From: Spirochaetaceae bacterium
GTDB lineage: Bacteria; Spirochaetota; Spirochaetia; SZUA-6; Bin103
Length of the DNA: 64,000 nucleotides
NCBI GenBank assembly: GCA_028820215.1
Contig: JAPPKD010000299.1
Span: 22,513 to 86,512 of the forward strand
Reading direction: 5' to 3'
Under the pieces are notes generated by a model. That model had not been told where the DNA came from and ran no database searches. It saw only the letters and a list, made by a program, of their open reading frames with translations. The position numbers and the translations under genes are program-made. Shown piece after piece: positions 52,252-61,255 of this stretch; position 1 is the first letter of the stretch; each line of letters starts with the position of its first letter.

Positions 52252-52527
52252 ATGGATTCGATAGGGGTCCGCGAGCTTCGTCAGCGGGCAAGCGATTACC
52301 TCCGTCGCGTGGAGGCGGGCGAGACCTTCGAGGTGACCAATCGGGGCCGGCCGGTCGCGATCCTGAGCCGGATTCCCGACGCGTCACCGCTGGAGCGGCT
52401 CCGTTCCGCGGGGGAAGTGATGGAGGCGCAGGGCTCGATGGACGATGCTCCTCCACCCCTCGCGGCCGAACCCGGCGTCGAGCTCCCCTCGGCCCGGCTC
52501 GCATCGCTCCGTGAAGACGAGCGCTAG
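52252..52527 (+). CDS. vapB: Phd/YefM-type antitoxin
   Basis: A 91-residue antitoxin of the prevent-host-death fold: MDSIGVRELRQRASDYLRRVEAGETFEVTNRG forms the DNA-binding dimer domain, followed by RPVAILSRIP and a flexible C-terminal tail (about 50-91) that would bind and block the PIN toxin. The ATG at 52252 follows the palindromic operator directly. The end overlaps the toxin gene by 17 bases. The name vapB is by pairing with the PIN toxin; structurally it is Phd-like. Confidence 0.88.
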   Translation: MDSIGVRELRQRASDYLRRVEAGETFEVTNRGRPVAILSRIPDASPLERLRSAGEVMEAQGSMDDAPPPLAAEPGVELPSARLASLREDER

Positions 52528-52915
52528 CCGCGTCACCTATCTCGACTCGTCGGCCATCGTCAAGCTGGTGGTGCGCGAGCCGGAGTCCGCGGCGCTGCGG
52601 CGTTACATCCGCAGGCGCCGGCTGGTTTCGAGCGCTCTGGCTCGCGCCGAGGTCGCCCGAGCCGTCATGCCGCTCGGGGAAACTGCGTCGCGACGGGCGC
52701 GGGATGTCCTGTCGCGCATCGATCTTGTCCGGATCAACGACCGGGTACTCACCATGGCCGCGGCGATGGAGCCGGCGAGCCTGAGAACGCTCGACGCCAT
52801 CCATCTCGCGACGGCTTCGCTGTGCGGGGCCACCCTGACGCGCATCGTCTGCTATGACGAGCGGATGTCCCGAGCCGCCGAGGCGGGCGGCTGGAGGGTC
52901 ACCGCTCCGGCGTGA
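52511..52915 (+). CDS. vapC: VapC family PIN-domain toxin
   Basis: A 134-residue PIN-domain ribonuclease, toxin of the vapBC pair. The acidic metal-binding residues are Asp in VTYLDSSAIVKL (about 13), Glu in LARAEVARAV (about 45), Asp in LDAIHLATA (about 98) and Asp in CYDERM (about 117). VapC toxins cut tRNA or rRNA when the antitoxin is degraded. The GTG at 52511 (MKTSASRVTYLD) is the start that fits the family and overlaps the antitoxin gene; longer forms would run back through it. Confidence 0.88.
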   Translation: MKTSASRVTYLDSSAIVKLVVREPESAALRRYIRRRRLVSSALARAEVARAVMPLGETASRRARDVLSRIDLVRINDRVLTMAAAMEPASLRTLDAIHLATASLCGATLTRIVCYDERMSRAAEAGGWRVTAPA

Positions 52916-52999
52916 GTGCAGCGGACCGTCGCGTTGCGGGGCAAGGAGATTCGGCCTATGGTGCCCTGGACCCCAGATTTCCGTTTCAGAGGATTCGCC

Positions 53000-54211
53000 A
53001 TGTCCGCTCAGAAAGTGCTCTGCGTCCTGTATGAGGACCCGGTGGGAGGATTCCCGCCCGACTACGCCCGCAACAGCATTCCCACCCTTGCCCAGTACCC
53101 GGACGGCCAGACGCTGCCGACGCCGGCCGGCATCGACTTCACGCCCGGTCATCTGCTGGGCTCCGTGTCCGGCGGACTCGGCCTGGGACCGTTCCTGGCC
53201 GAGCGCCGCCACCAGTTCGTGGTGACTGCCGACAAGGACGGACCCGACTCGAAGTTCGAGAAGGAGCTGACCGACGCCGACGTGGTCATCTCGCAGCCCT
53301 TCTGGCCCGGCTACCTGACCGCCGAGCGGATCGCCAAGGCGCCCAACCTCAAGCTGGCCATCACCGCCGGCATCGGCTCCGACCACGTCGACCTGCAGTC
53401 GGCCATCGACCGGAACATCACCGTCTGCGAAGTGACGTGGTGCAACAGCATCAGCGTTGCCGAGCACGCGGTCATGCAGATGCTGGCGCTGGTGCGCGAC
53501 TACATCCCGCAGTACGGCTGGGTCGTCCGGGGCGGCTGGAACATCGCCGACGCCATCTCGCGGTCCTACGACATCGAGGGGATGGACGTGGGCGTGGTGG
53601 CGGCCGGGCGCATCGGCTTGGCGGTGCTGAAGCGGATGAAGCCGTTCGACGTCAACCTCCACTACACCGACCGTCACCGCCTGCCGGACGACGTCGAGCA
53701 GGAGCTTGGCGCGACTTACCACGACACGGTCGAGTCACTGGTCGCCGCCTGCGACGTGGTCAGCATCCACTGCCCGCTCCACCCGGAGACCGAGCACATG
53801 TTCGACGACGCCCTGATCGCCAAGATGCGGCGCGGGTCGTACTTGGTGAATACCGCGCGCGGCAAGATCTGCGACCGCGACGCCATCGTGCGCGCCCTGG
53901 AGAGCGGCCAGCTCGGCGGGTATGCCGGCGATGTCTGGTTTCCGCAGCCGGCGCCCAACGACCACCCGTGGCGGTCGATGCCCAACCACGCGCTGACGCC
54001 GCACACGTCCGGCACCTCGCTGTCCGCCCAGGCCCGCTACGCGGCCGGCGTCCGCGAGATCCTGGAGTGCTGGTTCGACGGCACGCCGATCCGCGACGAG
54101 TACCTGATCGTGCAGGGAGGCGGCTTGGCCGGCACGGGAGCCCACTCCTACAGCGAGGGCGACGCCACCGGCGGCTCGGAGGAAGCGGCGAAGTTCAAGT
54201 CCGGCGATTAG
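53000..54211 (+). CDS. fdh: NAD-dependent formate dehydrogenase
   Basis: A 403-residue enzyme of the D-2-hydroxyacid dehydrogenase superfamily matching the metal-free formate dehydrogenases of methylotrophs: formate plus NAD+ gives CO2 and NADH. Signature parts are VLCVLYEDPVGGFPPDYAR at the N-terminus, the nucleotide-binding DVGVVAAGRIGLAVLKRM (where the usual G-x-G-x-x-G reads A-A-G-R-I-G), the catalytic arginine in NTARGKICDRDA (about 292), QPAPNDHPW and the catalytic histidine in TPHTSGTS (about 340). ATG 53000 is preceded by AGAGG. No other C1 genes adjoin. It overlaps the convergent MNT gene by four bases. Confidence 0.92.
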   Translation: MSAQKVLCVLYEDPVGGFPPDYARNSIPTLAQYPDGQTLPTPAGIDFTPGHLLGSVSGGLGLGPFLAERRHQFVVTADKDGPDSKFEKELTDADVVISQPFWPGYLTAERIAKAPNLKLAITAGIGSDHVDLQSAIDRNITVCEVTWCNSISVAEHAVMQMLALVRDYIPQYGWVVRGGWNIADAISRSYDIEGMDVGVVAAGRIGLAVLKRMKPFDVNLHYTDRHRLPDDVEQELGATYHDTVESLVAACDVVSIHCPLHPETEHMFDDALIAKMRRGSYLVNTARGKICDRDAIVRALESGQLGGYAGDVWFPQPAPNDHPWRSMPNHALTPHTSGTSLSAQARYAAGVREILECWFDGTPIRDEYLIVQGGGLAGTGAHSYSEGDATGGSEEAAKFKSGD

Positions 54212-54573
54212 GGTCGCTCATAGAGCACCGTTCCTTCGCGCAGCGCACGTGCCAGGACGTGGTTGAGGGAGTCCCGCCAGTAGTCCACGTCCTCGGTGGA
54301 GTAGACGAGGAGGTCGGCGGCTACCGGGAAGCCTGCGACCGCATGGTAGAGCCGTACCATCTCGCGGTGGCGAGGTCGCTGCGGGCCGAAGGGCTCGGCC
54401 TCCACGACGATCAGGTCGACGTCCGAATCGGCTCGCGCGTCGCCGCGTGCGCGGGAGCCGAAGAGAATCACCTGCTCGGGATCGACCTCGTCGACGATCG
54501 CGCGGACCATGTGGTCGAGAAGATCGTCCGTGATCGGACGGACTCGCGTGGTGCCGGTGTTCGGGATGCTCAC
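54208..54573 (-). CDS. MNT-type nucleotidyltransferase domain protein, unpaired
   Basis: A 121-residue minimal nucleotidyltransferase with VILFGSRARGDARADSDVDLIVVE (about 35-58), where GS and the DxD aspartates bind the nucleotide and metal. Such MntA-like proteins normally neutralise an adjacent HEPN ribonuclease by adding AMP to it. Here neither neighbour is a HEPN protein: formate dehydrogenase converges on one side and the flotillin gene ends on the other. The start is GTG at 54573. It is therefore an orphan antitoxin or has another nucleotidylation target. Confidence 0.85.
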   Translation of the reverse strand: MSIPNTGTTRVRPITDDLLDHMVRAIVDEVDPEQVILFGSRARGDARADSDVDLIVVEAEPFGPQRPRHREMVRLYHAVAGFPVAADLLVYSTEDVDYWRDSLNHVLARALREGTVLYERP

Positions 54574-54651
54574 ATCGAAACCTGCCGCTACGGTAACGGA
54601 AGCGCCCGTGTTCCGTCGCGTAGCGGCAGGTGGGCTGACCGGTCCGCCGCG

Positions 54652-56427
54652 CTACGCTTGGCCCTCCTTGGCCGTGTCGGCCCCATCCTCGACCGAGGCA
54701 GCCTTGGCGTCGCCGTCCGGGGTGGCGGCGAGTGACTGCGTGAGGCCGCCGACGGTCGACGGGTCCAAGCCGAGCTCGCCAAGCAGCGTGTCGAGCAGGG
54801 GCGCCTGCGCCCGGTAGCGCAGCGCGCTGTTGACGATCTGATCGGCGAGGTTGCCGCCGCCTGCTGACGGGGCGCCGTTGCCGTTTCCGTTTCCGCCCAG
54901 GCCGTCGACCTGGAAGATCTTGATGCCGTCGATCCGTTCCATCGGCTTGACGCTCTCGCGGATGATGTCCGGCATGTGCTCCACGAGCGCCAGGCGTACC
55001 TTCATGGAGATCTGCTCGTCGGACAGCAGGTTGTCGGCCTCATGGGCGCGCCGCTTGCCTTCGGCGTCGACCGCGTAGCGGCGCTCCGCCGCGTTCGCCT
55101 GCAGGATCTCGGCTTCGGCCAGACCCTCGGCGGCGATGCGCTGCTTGTCGGCCTCGGCCTGCGCGATGGTGCGCACGGCTTCCGATTGGTCGGTCGCGGC
55201 GCGCTTCTCCGCTTCCGCCTTCACCTCGATCGCGATCGCGTCCCGCTCGGCGGCCTTGCGGGCGTCGACGAGCTCCACCTGCTTGGTGCGCTCGGCGACC
55301 TCCACGTCGCGCGCGGTGGCCACGCGTTCTTCCTCGCGCACGGCGGCCGAACGTGCCTGGTTCGCGGCGCGCTCGGCCTCGGACTGCGCCTTGGACCGTT
55401 CGGCGACGGCGATCGTGCGGTCCTGGTCGGCCAGCTCGATGGTCTTCTTCTGTTCGATCCGCGCCGTCTCCACCAGCCGGTCGCGCTCGATCTCGCGGTT
55501 GTTGACCGCCTGCTGCATGGTGATGCGCTGCTCTTCCACCGTGCGCTCCGCGTCGATGTTGGCGATCTCCACCTGCCGCTTCGCCTGGATCTCCGCTTCC
55601 TGCGCGTCGCGGTTCTTCGACGCCTCCTCGATGGCGATCTCCGCGGTCTGGTCGGCCTTGCGGATCGCGATCTCGCGTGACTGGGAGAGCTGGGCGTACT
55701 CCTGGTCGCGGGCGATGTCGAGCTTCAGGCGCTCGGCGTCCAGGTTCTTCGTGCGTACCTCGACCTCGGTGTCCTGCTCGATGTCGTTGCGCGTCTTGCG
55801 GCGGGATTCGATGGCCTGCGTCAAGCGGGTGAGACCCTCCGCGTCGAAGGCGTTCCTGGGATTGAAGTGCTGGACGCTCGTCTGGTCGAGGCCGGTCAGC
55901 GACACCGACTCCAGCTCCAGGCCGTTCTTGAGCAGGTCCTCGGATACCACCTGCTGTACCTTCTGCACGAAGTCGACGCGTTTCTCGTGCAGTTCCTCCA
56001 TCGCCATCTCGGCGGCGACGGCACGCAGCGCGTCGACGAACTTGCCCTCCACCAGCACCTTGAGCTCATCCGGCCTGGTCGTCTTCAGGCCGAGGGTCTG
56101 CGCGGCGTTGGCGATCGAGTCTGCGGTGGGCTTGGCGCGCACGTAGAATTCCGCGGTGACGTCGACGCGCATGCGGTCGTGGGTGATCAGCGCCTGCTCG
56201 TTGGCGCGTCGCACCTCCAGCCGCAGCGTGTTCATGTTCACGGGGATCACCTCGTGCAGGATCGGCAGCACCAGGGCGCCGCCGTTGATGATCACCTTCT
56301 GGCCGCCCATGCCGGTGCGCACGAAGGACAGCTCCTTGGAGGCACGGCGGTACAGGCGGGCCAGGATCAGGCCGAGGGCCAGGAAGGCAACGACGACGAC
56401 GACGACGGGTATCAGGATATCGGTCAC
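54652..56427 (-). CDS. yqiK: Flotillin family protein (YqiK-type)
   Basis: A 591-residue flotillin: one N-terminal membrane helix (about 5-24, containing a run of six valines encoded by repeated GTC), an SPFH/band-7 domain (about 30-200, with NMNTLRLEVRRANEQALITHD), a long alanine/glutamate-rich coiled coil (about 220-455) and a C-terminal oligomerisation region with RYRAQAPLLDTLLGELG. Flotillins scaffold membrane microdomains at the cytoplasmic face. It follows a YqiJ-like gene by 13 bases, the standard yqiJK pair. Coupling with the DUF350/K+ channel cluster at 9.9-13.3 kb in an envelope-stress response is an inference. Confidence 0.93.
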   Translation of the reverse strand: MTDILIPVVVVVVAFLALGLILARLYRRASKELSFVRTGMGGQKVIINGGALVLPILHEVIPVNMNTLRLEVRRANEQALITHDRMRVDVTAEFYVRAKPTADSIANAAQTLGLKTTRPDELKVLVEGKFVDALRAVAAEMAMEELHEKRVDFVQKVQQVVSEDLLKNGLELESVSLTGLDQTSVQHFNPRNAFDAEGLTRLTQAIESRRKTRNDIEQDTEVEVRTKNLDAERLKLDIARDQEYAQLSQSREIAIRKADQTAEIAIEEASKNRDAQEAEIQAKRQVEIANIDAERTVEEQRITMQQAVNNREIERDRLVETARIEQKKTIELADQDRTIAVAERSKAQSEAERAANQARSAAVREEERVATARDVEVAERTKQVELVDARKAAERDAIAIEVKAEAEKRAATDQSEAVRTIAQAEADKQRIAAEGLAEAEILQANAAERRYAVDAEGKRRAHEADNLLSDEQISMKVRLALVEHMPDIIRESVKPMERIDGIKIFQVDGLGGNGNGNGAPSAGGGNLADQIVNSALRYRAQAPLLDTLLGELGLDPSTVGGLTQSLAATPDGDAKAASVEDGADTAKEGQA

Positions 56428-56440
56428 GGATTCCTCTCCT

Positions 56441-57118
56441 TCAGGGTGCTGGGGTGGCGCCCTTGAGTACTTCGCTTTCGTAGCCGACGACCGCGAATCG
56501 GTCGTTCATGCGGCGGATGATCAGCACCTCCTCCGACGCGGCGAACGCGCCCTCCGGGTCGTCCGGTTCCACCATGACGTAGTGGGTATGGCCGTGCGCG
56601 TCGCGCAGCTTCGCCTGGGCGGGCTCACCGTGCCGCGCCGTGCCCAGGGTGATGGTGGCGACCATGCCGACGAACGACTCCTCCGTCACGGCGTCGGTCT
56701 CTTCCATCGGGATCACGCGTGTCAGGACGGCGCTGGCGGCGCGCAGGAGCAGCAGAGAGCCGACGGAGACGGCGGGCACGGCGATCCACGGGGGCAGATA
56801 CGAGCCGAAAATCCCCTTGACCACAGTCTGCAGCACGATCCCGCCGAGGCCGAAGATGGTCAGGAAGGCGACCAGCAGCATCAGCAGCGGGACCTTGCCC
56901 ACCTGCAGCCATCCCAGCGCCCTGGTGAACGGCCCGAGGGCGGCCTCCGATACGTCGATCTCGGCGCCCGCGTCGGTGTCGGGCAGGAGCGACTGGAGGT
57001 GTTCGGAGACGCTCGCGCCGATCAGCGCGCCCACGCCTTCAACGGCCGCGATCAGCAGCATCACGGCGAGCGACCCCGTGAAGACGATGTTGCCGGGGTC
57101 CAGCAGGGCATCGATCAT
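56441..57118 (-). CDS. yqiJ: YqiJ/NfeD-like OB-fold membrane protein
   Basis: A 225-residue membrane protein with three to four helices (about 10-35, 68-95, 100-140) followed by a small C-terminal OB-like beta domain (about 150-215, with GMVATITLGTARHGEPAQAKLRD, broken here by family insertions). This is the YqiJ/NfeD architecture, which partners flotillins and may modulate their assembly. It starts at ATG 57118 and lies immediately upstream of the flotillin gene on the same strand, so the two form an operon. Confidence 0.85.
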   Translation of the reverse strand: MIDALLDPGNIVFTGSLAVMLLIAAVEGVGALIGASVSEHLQSLLPDTDAGAEIDVSEAALGPFTRALGWLQVGKVPLLMLLVAFLTIFGLGGIVLQTVVKGIFGSYLPPWIAVPAVSVGSLLLLRAASAVLTRVIPMEETDAVTEESFVGMVATITLGTARHGEPAQAKLRDAHGHTHYVMVEPDDPEGAFAASEEVLIIRRMNDRFAVVGYESEVLKGATPAP

Positions 57119-57188
57119 GGGGTGTCCGCGATCACAATATACGCAATGAATACGCCTTGAAAGCCACTTGTGACGCGCGAAGCGTGCA

Positions 57189-58634
57189 TCACGATGCGGA
57201 GGCGGCCTTGAGTTCCTGGAGGCGCTGCGCCTCGGGATGGTCCTTGTAGAAGGGGTCGAGGGGAAAGCAGCCGGAGATCAGCCCCTTGCGCGGCGCGGTG
57301 GTGCAGTCGCTGAAGGTGCGGCAGATGCGCTTGCGGGCGAGCGGCTGGCCGGCGAGCACGTCGTGCGGGAGGTCGGGGTAGGAAAGCATCATGCGGCCGA
57401 GACCGACCGAGTCGACCTCTCCGCGGCGCACGACTTCGGCCGCCACCGCGGGCAGCCACTCCTGGAGGTAGCTGTACGCCGAGCCCACGAAGGTCAGCGC
57501 CGGAAAGCGCCGCTTCAGCTCGCGCACGACGTCGATCTGGCGCGCCACGCCGACCAGCGGGTCCTCGGGCGGCTGGTAGCCGTCGGACGGTGGGAACAGC
57601 GCGGGGCGCTGCAGATGCGGCGTGTAGTAGGGGCTGCCGGCGGTGATGTTGACCAGCGGGATGTCGAGCCGCTGCAGCAGCTCCAGGAAGGCGAAGGTCT
57701 CGGTGAGGTCGGGCGCGGTCGGGTCGTCCTCGGAGACGCCGAAACCCGAACGGTAGGGCAGCGCGACCGGTGTCGGCTCGCCGGTGCCTTCCTCGCCCGA
57801 CGGCTGGAAGGGCACGGTGTCGAAGGCGCTGAGCCGCACGCCGATCATCAGGCCCGGCGCGCGGCGGCGCAGGCCGGCGACCACCTCGCGCAGGAATCGC
57901 GTGCGGTGCTCGAAGTCCCCGCCGAACCGGCCGGTGCGGTCGCGGCAGCCGAGCAGCTCGTGGCCGAAGTAGCCGTGGCAGTGCTTGACGTCGACGAATT
58001 CGAAGCCGGCCTGTTGGGCGAGCACGCCCGAGGCGATGAAGCGCTCCACCAGCGCCTCGATCTCCTCATCGCTGGCCAGGGGATGGTCGCCGGCGATCCC
58101 GAACCGCTCGTCGAGGATGGGATGCCGGGCCGGGATCCACGGCTCGGAGCGAGTCTTGTCCGTGGGCTTGCAGAACCGCCCGGAATGGGTGAGCTGCAGG
58201 CCGACCAGCAGGTCGTCGGCCGTCCCGTAGCGCTGTCGGTGCTCGTTCACCAGCGTGCGGCGCAGGCCGGCCAGGTCGTCGATGGTGTCCTCGCCGATGC
58301 GGAGCTGGTTGGGGTTGGCGCGGCCGGCGTGCTCGACGGCCACCGCCTCGCATCCCCAGACCAGCTTGGCGCCGCTCCTGCCGAAGGCGCGCCAACGCCG
58401 CTCGACGAGGTCCGAGGGCCGCCCGTCGGCGGTGCCGTCCCATCCCTCCATGGGCTGCACGCAGAAGCGGTTGCCAACGGTGCGGCCGTCCGCAAGGGTC
58501 AGAGACTGGGACAGCGGCCCGGCGGTATCGCCCTCGGCGAAGGGAAGTTGCCCGGTGATGCCGAGCCGGTCCAGGTGCTCGGCGAATTGCTCCGCGGACT
58601 TCAGCGATGCGACGCGACGATACGTAGGTGCCAC
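57189..58634 (-). CDS. NADH:flavin oxidoreductase (old yellow enzyme family)
   Basis: A 481-residue FMN TIM-barrel enzyme. FMN and substrate segments are [17 protein letters not shown] (about 55-71), [12 protein letters not shown] (about 147-158), [16 protein letters not shown] (about 210-225) and [14 protein letters not shown] (about 415-428). The C-terminal FCRT-like region [11 protein letters not shown] is where related reductases such as 2,4-dienoyl-CoA reductase bind a cluster, but the full cysteine set is not present. It probably reduces enones or dienes. GTG 58634 is chosen as start because longer forms lose family similarity. A 53-base piece of a related gene occurs at 61198-61250. 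Confidence 0.87.
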   Translation of the reverse strand: MAPTYRRVASLKSAEQFAEHLDRLGITGQLPFAEGDTAGPLSQSLTLADGRTVGNRFCVQPMEGWDGTADGRPSDLVERRWRAFGRSGAKLVWGCEAVAVEHAGRANPNQLRIGEDTIDDLAGLRRTLVNEHRQRYGTADDLLVGLQLTHSGRFCKPTDKTRSEPWIPARHPILDERFGIAGDHPLASDEEIEALVERFIASGVLAQQAGFEFVDVKHCHGYFGHELLGCRDRTGRFGGDFEHRTRFLREVVAGLRRRAPGLMIGVRLSAFDTVPFQPSGEEGTGEPTPVALPYRSGFGVSEDDPTAPDLTETFAFLELLQRLDIPLVNITAGSPYYTPHLQRPALFPPSDGYQPPEDPLVGVARQIDVVRELKRRFPALTFVGSAYSYLQEWLPAVAAEVVRRGEVDSVGLGRMMLSYPDLPHDVLAGQPLARKRICRTFSDCTTAPRKGLISGCFPLDPFYKDHPEAQRLQELKAASAS

Positions 58635-58729
58635 GCCGCCACTCTGACCAGGATCGGCGGAACTCCGCAACGCCAGCGCCGACGGTTGCGGGCGCGGCGA
58701 TGCGTGCGGCACCCTTGGCGGGGGCGCAG

Positions 58730-59572
58730 ATGACCGAGGACGAGAGATACCTGTTCGACATCAACGGCTACATCGTCGTCCGGGACGCGCTCTCGGCGGA
58801 CGACATCGCGCTGGCCAACGCCGCCATCGACCGGCATACGGAAGAGATCCGCGTGCGGCTCGGCGAGCTCTCGCTCTCCGGCGGCTCGGAGGCGCTGCGG
58901 GGCAGCACCGGCCGCGGCGACCTGGACGGCGCGCTGACGTGGGAGGAGCCGTACGGCCGCCCGTTCCGGGACATGCTGGTCAACCGCACGGTCGTGCCCT
59001 ACCTGCATGAGTTGCTGGGCACGGGGTTCAGGCTCGACCACAACCTCGGCATCCTGACCATGAGCAAGGGCGCCGAGGGACACGTCCTGCACGGCTCGTC
59101 CGGGCCCGCTTTCGACCGCCACCAGTACTACATCGTGCGCGAAGGCCGGATGCACAACGGCCTGACCGTGGTCGCCTACCAGCTCACCGACATCAACCCC
59201 GGCGACGGCGGCCTGTGCGTCGTGCCCGGCAGCCACAAGGGCAACTTCCCGTGTCCGGAAGCGATGCGCCACGGCGAGGCGTATGGCGAGTTCGTGAAGC
59301 AGATCACCTGCAAGGCCGGGGACTGCGTGATCTTCACCGAGGCGGTCACCCACGGCACGCTGCCGTGGACGGCCGACCACCCGCGGCGCACGGCGCTGTT
59401 CCGGTTCTCGCCCGGCAACATGGCCTACGTGCCACACGCGTGGCCGGAGGAGATGCTGGCGATGATGAGCCCCGAGCAGCGACTGGTCATGGAACCGCCC
59501 TATCACCCGCGCCTGAACCGGCGGTCACTGCCGTTGGAAGGCGAGCCCGTCCCGGGCGGGCCATCACGGTGA
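58730..59572 (+). CDS. Phytanoyl-CoA dioxygenase (PhyH) family protein, HGS variant
   Basis: A 280-residue paralogue of the protein at 2-754, starting at ATG 58730 ([17 protein letters not shown]) by analogy with it. The iron site region is [10 protein letters not shown], so the HxD motif reads H-G-S; the distal histidine is in [11 protein letters not shown] and the arginine in PRRTALF. The CVPGSHKGN turn is conserved. If it binds iron, a carboxylate ligand is missing, as in Fe/2OG halogenases; alternatively it may not be an oxygenase. Its stop overlaps the GTG of the following SDR gene, suggesting a shared pathway. Confidence 0.87.
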   Translation: MTEDERYLFDINGYIVVRDALSADDIALANAAIDRHTEEIRVRLGELSLSGGSEALRGSTGRGDLDGALTWEEPYGRPFRDMLVNRTVVPYLHELLGTGFRLDHNLGILTMSKGAEGHVLHGSSGPAFDRHQYYIVREGRMHNGLTVVAYQLTDINPGDGGLCVVPGSHKGNFPCPEAMRHGEAYGEFVKQITCKAGDCVIFTEAVTHGTLPWTADHPRRTALFRFSPGNMAYVPHAWPEEMLAMMSPEQRLVMEPPYHPRLNRRSLPLEGEPVPGGPSR

Positions 59573-60378
59573 GTGATCGGGTGCGCACCGCGCTGGTCAC
59601 CGGCGGCAGCCGGGGCCTGGGCCGCGGCGTGGCGATCGCGCTGGCCGCCGACGGGTTCTCGGTGGCGATCTGCTACCGCAGCGACGAGGCGGCAGCGCGG
59701 GAGACGCTGGCGGTCTGCTGCGGCAAGGCCGAGGAGCGCATGGCGGCCGGCTCGCCGGCAGGGCAGCGGTTCACGGCGCATCGCGCGGACGTGGCCAGTG
59801 CCGCCGACCGGCAGCGGCTGGTCGACGAGGTGCACGGCGAGTACGGCGAGATCGACGCGCTGATCAACAACGCCGGCATCGCGCCGCGGCGGCGCGACGA
59901 CCTGATCGACGCCACCGAGGAGTCGTTCGACGAGGTGCTGCGGGTGAACCTGGCCGGCCCGCACTTCCTCACGCAGTCGGTGGCGCGCCGCTGGCTGGCC
60001 GCGGAGGCGCGTCCGGCGCGACCGCGCAGCGTCGTGTTCGTGACGTCGATTTCGGCCGAGTACGCCTCCACCGCGCGCGGCGAGTACTGCATCTCCAAGG
60101 CGGGCCTGTCGATGTCGCGCGAGCTGTGGGCGGCGCGCCTCGCCGAGGAGGACATCGCCGTCTACGAGGTGCGTCCCGGCATCATGCGCACCGACATGAC
60201 CGCGGCGGTGACCGCCAAGTACGACGCGCTGATCGCCGACGGCCTGGTCCCGCAACGGCGCTGGGGCACGGCCGAGGACGTCGGTTCCGCCGTGGCGTCG
60301 CTCCTCTCCGGGGCGTTCCCCTTCTCGCAGGGCACGGTCATCGACGTCGACGGCGGCTTCCGGCTGAAGCGTCTGTAG
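59569..60378 (+). CDS. Short-chain dehydrogenase/reductase
   Basis: A 269-residue classical SDR. The cofactor motif is LVTGGSRGLGRGVA (about 9-22), NNAGIAP follows beta-4, the catalytic serine is in VTSISAEYAS, the YxxxK is YCISK (about 167-171), and VRPGIMRTDM follows it. The end, GTVIDVDGGFRLKRL, is typical of 3-ketoacyl-ACP reductase-like and sugar alcohol dehydrogenases. The GTG at 59569 overlaps the PhyH-like gene stop. It reduces or oxidises a carbonyl/alcohol with NAD(P)(H); the substrate could be the product of its neighbour. The following 124 bases show no feature. Confidence 0.9.
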   Translation: MSDRVRTALVTGGSRGLGRGVAIALAADGFSVAICYRSDEAAARETLAVCCGKAEERMAAGSPAGQRFTAHRADVASAADRQRLVDEVHGEYGEIDALINNAGIAPRRRDDLIDATEESFDEVLRVNLAGPHFLTQSVARRWLAAEARPARPRSVVFVTSISAEYASTARGEYCISKAGLSMSRELWAARLAEEDIAVYEVRPGIMRTDMTAAVTAKYDALIADGLVPQRRWGTAEDVGSAVASLLSGAFPFSQGTVIDVDGGFRLKRL

Positions 60379-60502
60379 AAGGCGTAGTAGGTAGTAGGGC
60401 AACCGAGCCCAGGTTACTCCCAGCTCAACTCACGCGGTCCGCGTCGGACCGGGCACCTCGGGGCGTGTGGCTGTCGCTGATACCGTGCTGTGTCCAAGAG
60501 CC

Positions 60503-60778
60503 TCAGGAGAGGGCTATATGGACCACTTTGCCAAGGGCATGGGCAACTTTTTCGAGCGTCGCCAGCGTCATGTTCTCGGCATGGTTCTCCAGTCGGGAGA
60601 TAGCGCTCGTCGTCGTTCGGACTTCCTGAGCGAGTTGTTCCTGGGTCATGCCTTTCTCGAGCCGTAGCTCCCTGATGAGCATGCCGATTCTCAGATTACG
60701 TCGCTCCTCCTCCAGCTCTTTCCTGAAGTTCGGATTCTTCGCTTCGCGTTTCAAAATGTATTTCTCCACGTCACTCAT
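60503..60778 (-). CDS. higA: HigA-like XRE antitoxin
   Basis: A 91-residue protein with an N-terminal helix (about 1-28) and a helix-turn-helix of the Cro/cI type: IRELRLEKGMTQEQLAQEV followed by TTTSAISRLEN (recognition helix), typical of HigA antitoxins in toxin-first operons. The ATG overlaps the toxin's stop (ATGA), so antitoxin synthesis depends on translation of the toxin frame. It presumably represses the pair. The base composition is clearly richer in A+T than the flanking genes. Confidence 0.87.
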   Translation of the reverse strand: MSDVEKYILKREAKNPNFRKELEEERRNLRIGMLIRELRLEKGMTQEQLAQEVRTTTSAISRLENHAENMTLATLEKVAHALGKVVHIALS

Positions 60779-61125
60779 CTTGCTTTCCGTGCGAAGTAGT
60801 CTCTGCGAAATCTCTCGGCTCTTTGAATTTCGCGTTGCGGCGTCTTCTGCGTTTTCTTCACAAAACCGTGGGTGATCACCACGGTGCTATCGCGGTCGAA
60901 GAAGCACAACAGCCGGTAGATATTCGATTCCCACCGTATTCGGAACTCAAACAACCCAGTCCCGGAGAGTTTCTTGAGGAACCTGGTCGAGACGATCCGT
61001 TCGGTTTCAGCCAGTTCGATGACGGCGATGATCTTTTGAACCACTTTGTCCGAGAGTGCATCGAGGAACTCTTCAGTCGGGACCGCTCCGCTGGTTGTCG
61101 CATAGAATCTGATCGTCCTCTTCAA
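60775..61125 (-). CDS. higB: HigB/RelE-like toxin (phage Gp49 family)
   Basis: A 116-residue toxin of the RelE superfamily, Gp49-like subgroup. It shows TEEFLDALSDKVVQKIIAVIE (helical hairpin), RFLKKLSGTGLFEFRIRWESNIYRLLCFF (beta-sheet with the basic cleavage residues) and THGFVKKTQKTPQREIQRAE, the characteristic C-terminal signature. Such toxins cut mRNA on the ribosome. It begins with TTG at 61125; no Shine-Dalgarno is visible. Toxin upstream of antitoxin is the normal hig order. Confidence 0.87.
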   Translation of the reverse strand: MKRTIRFYATTSGAVPTEEFLDALSDKVVQKIIAVIELAETERIVSTRFLKKLSGTGLFEFRIRWESNIYRLLCFFDRDSTVVITHGFVKKTQKTPQREIQRAERFRRDYFARKAR

Positions 61126-61197
61126 CTATACGGAGGTTAGCAGGAATGTGAACCGGCGTCAAGGAGGCGTATCCGCTGACGGTGCGGCAGGCGCAGG

Positions 61198-61250
61198 CGG
61201 CGTGTGGTAGAGGCTGCCGGCGGTGATGTTGACCAGCGTGTCGAGCCGCT
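61198..61250 (-). pseudogene. Fragment of an old-yellow-enzyme gene
   Basis: These 53 bases match the coding sequence near 57616-57671 of the NADH:flavin oxidoreductase gene, with two substitutions and one 3-base gap, on the same strand. In the right frame it reads [14 protein letters not shown], against [15 protein letters not shown] in the intact gene. It directly follows the truncated tacT remnant, so it probably arrived by the same rearrangement. Confidence 0.6.
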
Positions 61251-61255
61251 CGAGA

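Noticed and set aside
56386..56408. Short GAC/GTC triplet run at the start of the flotillin gene
   Set aside because: It encodes valines of the membrane helix; as a triplet repeat it cannot cause frame switching, so phase variation is not supported.
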